A stretch of 64,000 nt of DNA from Megaustenia siamemsis (lineage: Eukaryota; Mollusca; Gastropoda; Stylommatophora; Ariophantidae). A model generated the notes under the pieces. The model was not told the origin of the DNA. It worked only from the letters and a program-made list of their open reading frames with translations, and made no database searches. The position numbers and the translations under genes were made by a program. How positions within the stretch are numbered: the stretch's first letter is position 1; each line of letters starts with the position of its first letter. Positions 12,048-22,419 of this stretch are shown here, in pieces. Where the stretch lies: contig JAVIAB010000073.1 of NCBI GenBank assembly GCA_032433765.1, positions 65,838,205-65,902,204 of the forward strand, written 5' to 3'.

Positions 12048-13645
12048 ATGGGGACTGACGTCATGGGACGCACCAAAATGGCAGCTTATTTATATTCGAG
12101 CCATGGACTAAGCAATGTTTACTTTGAATTCCACGATATCTGTTATTGCAGCGAGTTGGCATATTTTTGAAAATGTATTCAAGGATTTGAACATAAATGT
12201 TCGTTCACAGTTCGTTAACCTTCGTTGTAGATAAAGTCTTTAATTCGATGGCTTCATTTGTGACCATGGTAGCTAAGGACCTAACTTGTGCAAACGGATA
12301 GCATTGGCAAGGATCATTTTGAATCTATGAAGTGGGCTCATTTTGTGTTTAACTCAAAAGCATATGTGCTTTTTAACCAAAGACTTTTTTTTTTTTTTTG
12401 GGGGGGGGGGGAACTCAAGGAAGATATCCCCGATGGAAGAATAAATTGTACTATTAGTCCCATAAATGATTCGCTTCCAGAGGTTTATGATGTAAACAAA
12501 GCAGTTTTATTATTGCAAGTGAATAATGTCCACACCTATAATTGGTCAGGATTGTGTAGCAGCAGCAGCTTTATAGCGAACACAGAAAACATCATAAGAT
12601 TGTGCTGTTCTGAAACAGCTATGCCATGCTACCCTAGAATTGCCTTTAATGGGATTACTGGGACCACAAACCATTCTCCATGTGTGTGCCACATATTTAC
12701 ACCCCAGAAAGAAATACTGAATATAACAACATCATATGCCGTCTGTGATATTAATGACCACAGACCAGGAGCCTCCAGTATGATTGATACAACTGTTGCA
12801 CCAAGCACTTCATCAGCAGAGCCACATCTATGGAATGTTAATCTGACATTGTTCTTGAATGATGTCCAAGTTAATGAGACATCAGAATCGTGTGGCAGCA
12901 GCTACAAGAAGGGAGCAGAGAACATCAAGTTCTGCTGCTATAAAAGAGACTTGCCTTGCTATCCCAGAATTGCCTTAAATGGGATCAATGTAGTTGAAAA
13001 CTTCTCCTCTTGTGTAAACTACACATTCACATCCAAGAGTGAATCAGTGAAGGTCACAAAATCATATTTTCTCTGTGGTTTTACTAACTACAGGTCAGGT
13101 GGATTCTGTTGGATTGGAAATGATAACTTACCACCACTGTGTGTCTATATGTTTGGAATTGGAGTCATCAACGATGGCCTAACATCATCAAGTGCTACGA
13201 CGATCATCATTTTCGGTAGGACGCGAACTTCCATGGTATATGATGGATGGGCGGCAGGAACCATTGAAGGCTATGTCTGAAAAGTGTTCCTTCTTGCAGT
13301 TTCCTCATATTCCAAGTCCGGCTTGTTGCAGGTAGCTACTGAGTTAAGTGCTCTGTGCACACCGTGAGCTGTGTGTCTCATCCGTTTTGATCCTGTTTCG
13401 ATATCCCGCTTGTTTACGATGAATGATAATATCGTATGACAGAGAACAGTTGACTGTGGTCACTTTCTGCGCGGTTTCGCCTTATGTCTTTTGGCGTGTG
13501 CTGAGACTGCTACGATGGGGACTACAGTTACCTTTCTTTGTTTGGGAGATGATTGAGTAATTCGGATGATTCCACTGGCACGGGCGGTTGAGCAATTATG
13601 GATTTTAATTCGTTGCAGTGATACCGAGGCCTTCCATAACCAATA
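12048..13645 (+). mobile_element. ORF-bearing non-autonomous retroposon, copy A
   Basis: This 1598-bp insert interrupts LINE B, with an 11-bp duplication ACTGAGCAAAT on both sides (12037-12047, 13646-13656). It matches copy B (33151-34716, minus) nearly end to end, with about 43 extra bases at its 5' end. It has no reverse transcriptase. It carries one open frame for tandem cysteine-rich modules and about 365 bp after it. The 3' end is CCATAACCAATA, a short version of the CATAAC tail of copy B. It has a T15/G12 homopolymer near 12387-12413 where copy B is shorter. 5' truncation differences, variable target duplications and a simple-repeat tail indicate target-primed reverse transcription by a LINE. 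Confidence 0.85.
12288..13280 (+). pseudogene. Cysteine-rich tandem-module ORF of retroposon copy A
   Basis: A 330-codon open stretch whose meaningful part begins near DIPDGRINCTISPIND. It has two related modules of about 80 residues with the shared signature CC....[LM]PCYPRIA[FL]NGI, then C, then FT or T.S, then a final C. Several N-x-S/T sites are present (NWS, NHS, NIT, NLT, NET, NFS). A Ser/Thr-rich linker (TVAPSTSSAE) joins the modules. This looks extracellular, Ig-like or similar, and host-derived. The first residues include a poly-F/G run from a homopolymer and are probably not native. No signal peptide is visible. Differences from copy B are largely amino-acid-changing, so selection on protein is doubtful. 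Function unknown. Confidence 0.6.
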
Positions 13646-14533
13646 ACTGAGCAAATCTTTAAAAACATTACAGAGATGCCAGGCCTACTAATTAATGGAA
13701 AGATAATTAATAACCTAAGATATGCTGATGATACTGTACTACTAGCAGAAAATCCTAAAGATCTACAACAATTACTTAATGAAATAAACATGATAAGCAA
13801 AAAATATGGACTGGATATAAATATCAAAAAGACTAAAACTATGATCATAAACAAAGGAAATACTCAAAACCCACAAATGGATATCAAAATTGAAGGAATA
13901 GACCTGGAGACAGTTAAGAACTATAACTATCTTGAACATACTATATAACCAGTGATTGAAAACGTACAACTGAAATAAACAAAAGAATAGGAATGGCAAA
14001 AAGTAATTTTAATGTCATGAAGAACATACTAACATCAAAACAAACAACACCAGGGCTAAAACTAAGAACAGCAAAATGTTACATCTTCTCAATATTCCTA
14101 TATGGAGCAGAAACATGGACATTAGAAAAGAAAACAGAACAGAGAATTGAAGCCTTTGAAATGTGGATATATATAGAAGAATAGGTAGAATTGGATGGAA
14201 GGAAGAGAAAACAAACGACGACGTCTTAAAACAACTAAAAATGAAAAGAGAACTACTAAACACAATTCAAACAAGACAAATGCTATTTTTGGGCCATGTT
14301 AAAAGACACAACAGCCTACTAAAAGTAATCCTGGAGGGGAAAATACAAGGTAATAGAGGCAGAGGCAGACCAAGACTAATATTGATGAGTAACATTAAAA
14401 GATAGACAAATCAGCCTATGACAACCTGCACCATCAAAGCAAGAGACAGAAAGAATGGCGCTCCATGGTAACCAACCTTCGTTGCGGAGACGGCACTCGA
14501 TGATGATGATGATGATGATAATGAATTTGACAT

Positions 14534-15122
14534 CAACGCTTTCTCGAAATTGCTATGCAATTTTCTTTTTTTTCTAAATGTTCTACAATCTGAAGATGAC
14601 GGATCTAGTCCACGTTCTCTCGATCGCTGCAGAAAGTGCATTCGATGTCTGATTAATTTCGGTTCTAATTTGCACTCCTATGCGTTAAAATGAAGATAAT
14701 GATCTACTTATTACATCTGCGCCGATAAAACAATGTCGTACGCCAGCAATATTTCATTTTCGACAAATCAATGTTGTGAATGCGACCTTCCATCGTCTAG
14801 GCTTGTTCTGCGCTTTACGTCACATTGGTGCTGTTCATGACCGTTGATGGATTTGCTTGACGCAAGTTATTTTTATGTTCTCATTAAATGTGAACTGCTT
14901 CGTCAGCCGCAGTTTTATCTCTTTTGGAAATTTGCGCCGTGTTCTGATCGTCGTAGGCTACATTCACTAGAGTAATCAAGAATCTAAAGGATGCGTCATT
15001 GTTGTGCTTACATTGTTATGTGTGCCATGTCATCGTAATGGCCCATAGTAAATCCCTAGACCGGCTGCACGCTAATCTTACGGTCTGTTCTTTGATGTGC
15101 GACGGGGATAATCTGATGACGA
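14534..15122. other. Intron 2, no recognised feature
   Basis: Moderately CpG-containing intronic DNA between LINE B and the partial retroposon copy C. No open frame or repeat was recognised. Confidence 0.5.
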
Positions 15123-15326
15123 ACTGTGTGTTTATATGTTCGAAATTGGAGTCAACAACGATGGCCTAACATCATCAAGCGCTATACATTTTTAAAGAAA
15201 TATGACGATCATCACTTTCGGGAGGACGTGAACTTCTGGTATATGGTGGATAGGCGGCAGGAACCATTGCAGGTTATGCATGAAAAGTGTTCCTTGTTGC
15301 AGTTTCCTCATATTCCAAGTCCATGG
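15123..15326 (+). mobile_element. ORF-bearing retroposon, partial copy C
   Basis: This matches copy A from about 13136 to 13318: the CTGTGTGTYTATATG start, ATGGCCTAACATCATCAAG, GGCGGCAGGAACCATTG, and the end at TTCCTCATATTCCAAGTCC. A short insertion interrupts it near 15190. Only the end of the ORF and the start of the 3' region are kept. Its right edge abuts the tRNA-derived SINE at 15327. Confidence 0.8.
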
Positions 15327-15650
15327 GGGACTGGTTAGTCCTGAGGCAAGACGTCGGCCTCGGAGCAGAGAGGTTGTGGGTTCAAATCTCGGCTACACTG
15401 GTTGGGATTTTTATTTATGATTTCTCTCTGCGGCAACCATCCCTGGTGTCAGCAGCGAGGCCCGGCTTGAAACGTTACTTACTCATCGACGGAAAAAAAC
15501 ATGAGAACCTCCGAAGTCGGAGTTATCTGCCTGTGCGGCGAGGGACCTCTGTGCACGCAGCTGTCAGGGAAAATGGATTAACACGCAAAATTCAGTTCCT
15601 AGTCTCTAAGGACTTCGTCAGAGTTGAAAGCTGGCCAACATAACAACAAC
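15327..15650 (+). mobile_element. tRNA-derived SINE, family 2
   Basis: A tRNA-like head carries an A-box-like TGGTTAGTCCTGAGGCAAG and a strong B box, GGGTTCAAATCTC. A GC-richer body of about 230 bp ends near GCTGGCCAACATAACAACA. The open frame at 15287-15643 lies in this body and is a by-product. No target duplication was identified, so the borders are approximate. Confidence 0.65.
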
Positions 15651-15964
15651 ATCTGATGCCACATTTTCCCAGTTTCTTTCGCTGATAGAGAATTCACTCA
15701 AGGAAGCCCTGCAAACATCCTTATATTTCATCAATGATCTCCCCTTTGATATAAATATAAAGATATTGTAATTAGCAGTTTTAGCCAAACAGGAAATTGA
15801 AGGACCGTCTCTTTACGCTTTAAACTGATATCCCCTCACACACACATACGCACATAGAAATACAGAGAGCTCGGGACCTAGACATTATATTTAACAATTC
15901 AAGACAGTTCAGGTTTAGGACCAATACGCTCATAGGCTGTCAGCGGTAAGTGACATATATCAGA

Positions 15965-16795
15965 CTACTTGCGTCACTTTCAGTGAACCAGAACAGATCA
16001 AGATGTTACTCCATCTTCTTTCCGCAATGGCTCTATACCCAGACTAACCAGTCAGTCCAAGCGAATCTTGTATCGAGAGGAAAGTCTCATGAAGTATGTC
16101 CAGCTGACTGTGTTCAATTGAAAGGCGCAGAAATACCCCAGTTTGTTGTGAGGCCGGTCCCTCTCCGGCGCAATGGTAGCGTGTGCATGACGTTACAATC
16201 AGGCAAGTAACAGTCAAATAGAAACCCATTCGCCGAGCCACTGCCGCCCGGAGAAGATGAATGCAAAAAGCAAAATAAATAGTCATTCTCAGCCATTCGC
16301 TACATGTCCGTTCAAAATGTGTTGACAATAATATGCAGCTGAAAAGTCGAGACAGTGTTAGTCTGATATTGCGCAACTCTCTTGTAAGGAAATCAAAACC
16401 ACAAATAAAAGAGTTTGTTCTCAATTCGTTTTCCATTTCGATCGGGGGTCCTAAATAGTCAACTAAAAGGCGAATATTTAAACCCACGCTGAAATTAATT
16501 TAATACTTACATGGAGACGAAGTCGCGACTCACAGCACCAGAGCTGGAAGTTGTCAGCGACCCACAGCTGATGGCTTGTGCCAGGATCGGTGAACCAGAA
16601 CCATCCAGATCCTGCTCCACCTCTCCGCGGTGCCTCTAGTAACAGACTAACCTGTCTAGTCTGGCATAGCCAGTTGGGATCGAAGAGGGAAGACAACCCG
16701 GTACTCAAAAATGTCGTGCTGAAGTTGGATGTGTTGGGCCGAAAGGCGCAAATATCACAGTTATACTGCAAACTACAACACAACGCAGACACACC
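15965..16795. repeat. Divergent repeat pair (about 15965-16160 and 16540-16795)
   Basis: Two direct copies share GTGAACCAGAAC, CAGACTAACC, AGAGGGAAG-like words and GAAAGGCGCA in the same order. Identity is roughly two thirds by eye. A third, inverted and partial copy lies at about 17873-17975. GC content is higher than the flanks, which creates long spurious frames on both strands (16044-16487 and 16478-16798 minus; 16578-16802 plus). Family unknown. Confidence 0.5.
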
Positions 16796-17145
16796 CACTT
16801 AACGTCCCTTTAAGGGCGGATGACGTAGAGGAATTCTATAGTCTACGAATACTCTAAGAATGCTTTAGTCATCAGGCGAACGCAAGCAAGCAGCATACTT
16901 ACACAAAAGTGACTTTCACTTTCACTTTTCGATGGCAAATGCGGTCTAAAATAAAGAAGAAAATGTAGTCTGAGGTTGAGCGGATAGTACCTCGCCGAAT
17001 TGTAGGCAAAACCCCTAAAATATTTAAATTAATATTTTGGAGACCTTTTATACACTTTTATACTTTTATATTAGTGCTCAAAACTTCTTTAAACAAGTTA
17101 TTTATTCTTTACATAATTTAGTTAAATAACTTGTATTGCTTCCAG

Positions 17146-17240
17146 CTACGGCAGTCACCTAGCAACGCCATTTGACTTCTATGAGAACAGAGATATGGGT
17201 AATTTTGTTAATGAGCGAGGAGTCAGCGTGTTTTGGACAG
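17146..17240 (+). CDS. Exon 3 of mosaic gene: C-type lectin domain, helix 2 to WIG-type strand
   Basis: The acceptor is TTGCTTCCAG and the donor a perfect GTAAGT. Its first base completes a Ser codon. It then reads YGSHLATPFD, a stretch with ENRDMGNFV, and ends VSVFWTG. GSHLATP and the hydrophobic strand followed by W(I/T)G are hallmark C-type lectin positions. It leaves in phase 1. The following intron is the largest, about 20.5 kb, and holds most of the intact transposons in the window. Confidence 0.93.
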
Positions 17241-18265
17241 GTAAGTCAAACACTTGTTTTTGAACGTTTTATCACGGACTGATGGCGTTCTGGTATGCCT
17301 AATCTGCTCACAACTCACGTTCGGCAGTAACTAGTTGTGACTCGATTGTTTAGCAACAGCTTTCACAGTCTTCCAACGCTAACACCTGCACTTTCTCTGA
17401 ATAACCTGAAGACACAAGAGAATTATATCTCTCATAGCTGCACAAAATAAACATTCATGTTCTCTTCTCATATTTAACGATGCACATCATCATTATCATA
17501 ATCTTACTTCTACTGTGACTAATATTACTACTACTATTATCACTATCATTATCTTCTTCTTTTAACCTTCTTCGCATATGCTATTTTTATTCAGTTATTC
17601 ACATTCTAATCCTTTTGTCGTTATTCTTATCTTCTGCATATAAATCAGGACGGCTGTAAAGTGGCTTATATTCTCCGATGATCTACATCAATATGACTTC
17701 TACATCATTCTGTCTAGCTAACTTCATGTTTCTAACTCTTTGGCTGATCTTTCGATTTCTTTTCAAGCTACTTATTCTTCACTAATTGTGGTATCAGCGA
17801 TTCTCTCCAGGTATTATCCGTCTCGCCAGCGCTTTGCCTCATCAAACTGCATCTTGTCTACTCGAGATACTGACGGGAAATCTTAGACCAGGACTCAGTC
17901 TGGCTCATCGGCTTTGGTCACATGACTACCAATTATGCGATCTCGAGTTATCCTTCAAACTGATCAGTGTTCATCGTGGCTGAATACCTTAACATCTCCC
18001 GGTTATTGTCCTGTCAACTCTATTAACTCCCGCTCTCTTAGTTCACTGTTTAACTCTCTCAAACCCAAGATCTGGTGCCCGTCCTTTCATCTTTTGTTTT
18101 CTGGTGTTTGTTTTTAAAATATTTTATTTCTACAATTATTACAACGGGAATTAAAAAAAAAATATTTTTAAAATGTCTATGTAAATAACTCAGTTATGTT
18201 ATTGACCGCTAAATATATAACACTCGAACACAAGGTCAGACACAAATGCCTTGCTGCGTTAATGC
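17241..18265. other. Start of intron 3 before the IS630-type element
   Basis: Intronic DNA with TTATTATC-like microsatellite words near 17480-17560 and the inverted partial repeat noted above. No gene was recognised. Confidence 0.5.
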
Positions 18266-18643
18266 TATAGCTCGTTTCAAATCACGTGCCCAACTTCAAA
18301 ACGCTATTACTCAGTAACCGTTTATTAAAAACTGTTGTAATTTTCCAAATGTTATTAGAATGCAAAAGACCTTTAAATGTATATTTAACAAATATCTTGC
18401 AGCTGCAGTTTTCTTAAAGCGGCGAATTTCTTTGATGTTTGTCAAAATTGAAAATTGTGAACCCCTAAATAATAGAAATTACCGTAGTTGTTGGTCTATG
18501 ATTAATTTTCACTAGGTAATGGCGTGGCCGTAATGGGGAAATAACTGGATAAGACAAAACACCAGGAGAATTATTGTCTTCTCAGTTCGAGGACGGACGA
18601 TAATATCAAGGTATACCTGTATGTCCAATTTTCAAAGTTGTGT

Positions 18644-18659
18644 GGTCCTGAAAAGGACC
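18644..18659 (-). promoter_or_regulatory. Histone-mRNA-type 3' stem-loop downstream of transposase
   Basis: On the minus strand it reads GGTCCT TTTC AGGACC, preceded by CAAAC and followed by ACACAA. This matches the metazoan histone mRNA stem-loop: six-base stem GGYYYT, four-base TTTC loop, ACMMA-type 3' flank. It lies within the transposon, downstream of the transposase stop. The match is seen; use as a 3' processing signal is inferred. No clear purine-rich histone downstream element was recognised. Confidence 0.5.
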
Positions 18660-18716
18660 GTTTGTTGAACTAATTTAAGGTAATATAGGGGCCAACATTA
18701 TGGGGGCTATACACTT

Positions 18717-20115
18717 TCATTCTGAATTAGACGAGTCTAAAAGATTAATAACTGTTTGGGGTTGAACATTCCACAAACCATCATTTTTCCAATATTCCTC
18801 TTCCTGTTTTAAGACGTGGTCTTCACATTTAGCCCAATAATCTTTGTCGATATTTAATAAAGCGAGATTAGCAAGAGTCTTTACATCGCATATTTTGAAT
18901 GTTGTATTTTCAGCTGCCACTTGTCTTTTTAATTTTTCCCAGATTAGTTCTATTGGATTTAAATGAGCATGGTAAGGTGGCAGCCTCAAACTTATATGAC
19001 CGTGCTCTTGGATAATCTTATCTATTTGAAAAATCTTTGTCCTTTGTTTTTGCTTTACTAGAGATAGTAATTCAGGTTTTAAGTACATGTTATTAAATTG
19101 TATGTGCTACTTTGTGAGCCATATCTTAATAGCATCTTTTGTACTGGATGACGTCGGGACTTTATCTTCAAGTGCAACAATGTTGTGGTATGCTGCATTG
19201 TCCATTATTAGGCAAGATGGTCGATCTAGTGATGGGAGAGCAGAATTTTCAATCCAATGTCTAAATATGTGACCATTCATCTCAGAGTGATAATCCCGAT
19301 TGTCTATGGATTTTGAAAGAAAAATGAACTCTGCATTCTGTATTAGTCCATGTTGTCGACTACCTGCATGAGCAATTATCAAGCGCTGTCCTTTGCTGCT
19401 AGGTATTAATCTCTTAATCTTTCCATCTGATGACTGCCATTTCCTTTGGTTAGTGTGGTGAGCATTGATCCATGTTTCATCCAAGTACACAATATCATAA
19501 CCTTGCTTCGCGCACCTCTTTTACTTCACGTAAGTACTTGCTTCTCATGACTACTATATGTGGCTTCTCACAGATGATGTTTCGTCCATTGGAATACTTT
19601 CTGAATGTAAAACCTGCAGCTCTCACATTCCTCCATAATGCAGACTTTGATATTTCAATACTGTTGTTCTTTTTCAGCGATACTTTTAATTTTCTTATTG
19701 TAACAGTTTCATTCATACCCAACATTTTGCGAATTTCACTTCTAATAAGTTCACTGTCGAAATTATCCAACATTTTTGCTCTTCCTTGTGCTTTTGTATA
19801 TTTTGAACATTGACGGTCACGTGCTTGAATCCAGCGATTAAATGACCGTTTAGATAAATCCAAAATGTGTCTTGTTCTATTCTCAGGGTTTTCTAAAGAA
19901 TGAAATAATCTTCCTCGTTTAGCCTCTTTGCAAAAATAGTCATACATTTTTATTGCGATGTTTTGTAAACTGCAGAATTTCATTTTAAGACTCATGATAA
20001 ATGTTATCGTTCCACGTCTACACCTCTGAATGAACGGAAATGGAACACACAATTTCTCGTGTTTTTTACAAGTGTCTAATTGTGTCAAAAAACCACGGTG
20101 AAAGCGTGCAAACAC
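18717..20115 (-). pseudogene. DDE transposase (IS630/Tc1-type, DD83E), broken
   Basis: The N-terminal helix-turn-helix region is at 20115-19495, with a likely start at the internal MSLKMKF. The catalytic domain follows: YLDETWINAHHT (first Asp), CLIMDNAAYHN (second Asp) and LPPYHAHLNPIELIWEKLK (Glu). The second Asp and the Glu are separated by 83 residues, far longer than Tc1 (34) and close to the long-spaced DD82E group. A one-base frameshift at about 19503 and an in-frame TAG at 19104-19106 break it. All catalytic residues remain. A histone-type stem-loop follows 57 bp after the stop. Confidence 0.88.
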
Positions 20116-20381
20116 GTCAATTTTACCGTGTATGGATTTTTACTCGCTATTTTAAACTTAAAATACTGTAAACATTAAGTTTTGACTACATCAATGGGTC
20201 GTTATAAATTTATAAAAATCAAATAAGCAACAATAATAACCAAATGTTTTTTTTAATGAAATTAATTCCCTGTTGGGTTCTAATCATTATAACTTTACAT
20301 GCAAAATTTGAACAACTTACAACAAGCGGTTAAAAAGCTATCGATTTTAAAAGTTGGGCACGAGTTATGAAACAAGCTATA

Positions 20382-22047
20382 ACTACATTTTTGTTTCGGT
20401 ATATTTCTTTGTTTTATTCCTAAATACTTGTTGATCTCCATCTATCCCATAATATAAATAATCGTGTTCCTTTTTGTGATTATCGATTATGTAATTGTTC
20501 TATCACGATTGAAGTTATCTCTTTCTAATCCTTCCGATGTTACATCAAGAAAACGAAGAAGTAGTGGACGCTTGTAGCGCAGTGAATGTTATAAGTGAAC
20601 AGAATAGAGCACAATAAAATATTGTTTACCACTTGTGCATTGTATTTTTGTTTTTTGTTTTTTTTTTGTTTCCACATTCGGTAAATGCTTCATTAAAAGA
20701 CAGTCTCTAAATTATTTTATCCAGCGTGACATCAACGAGTTAAACTCTTTACCATCATGCATTAAATATGTCACCAGAAAGGAATGACATCATCTCAATG
20801 AAACTATGTACAGAGCTGTTAAAGATGTCTTTGATAGGCGACTTCCTATTGAAGTTAAATGGTCGGGTCAGAGAGGTGCATATATCACAGTGGGAATAAA
20901 CGGGGGAAAATTGCTTCAAAATTAATTACCGTTTCTTCATGCAAAATAGAGCGCATGTTCTATCATCGCTATGAAAGATCTTGCCCTGGAAACACAAGGG
21001 ACACAAGAGACACACGAAATACAAGAGACAGAAGAAACACGAGAGACACAAGAAACACGAGAGAAACAAATGATATATCCAAACATCCTGTTTATTCTGT
21101 CCTTGGACATAGATCAACAAAGCAGTCAGTAATTAGTACACACCACGGCGTCTTGTAGGACAGCAGCAAAGTTCATCCATTTCGTGTGGTCCATAATCAT
21201 CCCTTGTAGCGTGTCCCAGGTCTGACTCATTTTATATATCTCTGTTTTTACGGTCCTCAACCAAGTTGTTCTTGGTCTGCACGTCTATTTCATCTACTCT
21301 GAGATGCGTTGTGTCTGCATGAGTATACACACACACACATAAATATATTCAAAAACTGTTATCACAATAGCTCCTGCAACTTATCTTATGAGGGCGAATG
21401 AAGAAAAACGTATGAGCTCAAAAAGTGCTTTCTTTTCATCAGTTATTTGAAGTATAATGTGTAGTTTTATTTATGCTTTCCTGGTGTTTGATGTACAACT
21501 ACACAATTATACGGTGTGGGCCATAGAGATGCTACGTCTACTTTGCTTGGGCATGTTACACGTTCATGTGGAGAGTACCACTCTTCGTATTCCCGCAAGA
21601 ATATAAACGCATACTTCATTAACCTTCTGATATTAATTATGATTTAACATGACGTTTCTTTGACTCACCACTACCGTCCTGGTGACACACACCAAACAAA
21701 CAATGAGATGAGTGCTCATCATCAACAGTGCTGGACTAACAACGGTGCCAATATCCAATGTAAGGGTCAAATTAAAGTCCCCTATGAGAACTCATCACAC
21801 GACACCATGTCGCTATTTCTCATGACACGTTTAATACATTACCACTAAGATTAGTGCACAGGGAAAGTTAGATTGATCACTTAATCTACACGACTCACTT
21901 GATTGAAGACAAAGTAACAAAGACTGGAGAAAATAGACTCATGTTTTCTATGCAAGGTCTGTGACCAGTGTGCCATTCTAAAATAGACTCGCTTAGCCAA
22001 AACAGGCGATGTTTTGTCGACATTCTCCTATTGCCAAAGATGTCGTA
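20382..22047. other. Intron 3, no recognised gene; small tandem repeat
   Basis: AT-rich DNA. At about 20990-21067 an ACACAAGAGACACGAGAA-type 9-bp-scale minisatellite gives a Thr/Arg-rich spurious frame. A short CA run lies near 21330. No gene was recognised. Confidence 0.55.
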
Positions 22048-22231
22048 CTACTACTGTACTACTACTACTACTACAATTACTACTACAACCACTACTACTA
22101 CTACTACAACAACTACTACTACTGCTACAACTATTACTACTACTACCACTACAACCACTACTATTACTACTACTACTATGACTACAACTACTACTATTAC
22201 TACTACTACAACTACTACTATTACTACAACG
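22048..22231. repeat. (TAC)n microsatellite
   Basis: About 180 bp of TAC/ACT trinucleotides with scattered AAC and ATT interruptions. It creates poly-Thr and poly-Tyr open frames that are not genes. Confidence 0.95.
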
Positions 22232-22419
22232 CGTATTTATCTAAAATAGACTAGAAACATGTTTCTTTAGGGCCCAGAATAACCAAACATTATTTATGAA
22301 TTCTGAGCTATATTTGTTTACAATGTGCAACATGTGTGATGAAATCATGTGTGTACTGATGCACAATAATGTAGGAAAATAATAAGGTGCCTCTCTCCTT
22401 TCTTTCTCTAACATAAACG

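Larger units (their letters stand above)
11353..14521 (+). mobile_element. RTE-like LINE subfamily B, 5'-truncated, split by a later insertion
   Basis: The first part (11353-12047) encodes reverse transcriptase fingers and palm: KAIKTMRKGKAAEPG, FRTISLMSRVTKILLK, EQQFGFRKNSGTKEA, CFIDYTKAFD and GVRQGFILSPS. After the inserted retroposon the second part (13657-14521) resumes with MPGLLING, LRYADDTVLLAE (catalytic YADD) and the C-terminal region. Stops and frameshifts accumulate after 13948. The 3' end is CGGCACTCGATGATGATGAT. A 12-bp duplication TGAATTTGACAT flanks the whole unit (11341-11352, 14522-14533). LINE sequence without the insert is about 1.56 kb. It is an inactive host for the nested element. 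Confidence 0.92.
18268..20379 (-). mobile_element. Complete IS630/Tc1-mariner-type DNA transposon, 2112 bp
   Basis: Terminal inverted repeats of about 33 bp with a few mismatches (TAGCTYGTTTCA..., CGTGCCCAACTT) bound the element. It is flanked by TA on both sides (18266-18267, 20380-20381), the target duplication of this superfamily. It holds one transposase gene on the minus strand, broken by a frameshift and a stop. Both ends are intact, so it could still be moved in trans. Confidence 0.9.

Noticed and set aside
15287..15643. 118-codon plus-strand ORF
   Set aside because: It lies across the edge of retroposon copy C and a tRNA-derived SINE body.
16514..16765. Possible minus-strand coding exon (open frame, TTTGCAG acceptor, GTAAGT donor, 252 bp)
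   Set aside because: The same sequence recurs in diverged form at 15965-16160 and inverted near 17873, so it looks like a repeat; the translation matches no family I recognise.
22009..22254. Poly-Thr and poly-Tyr proteins
   Set aside because: Translations of a TAC microsatellite.
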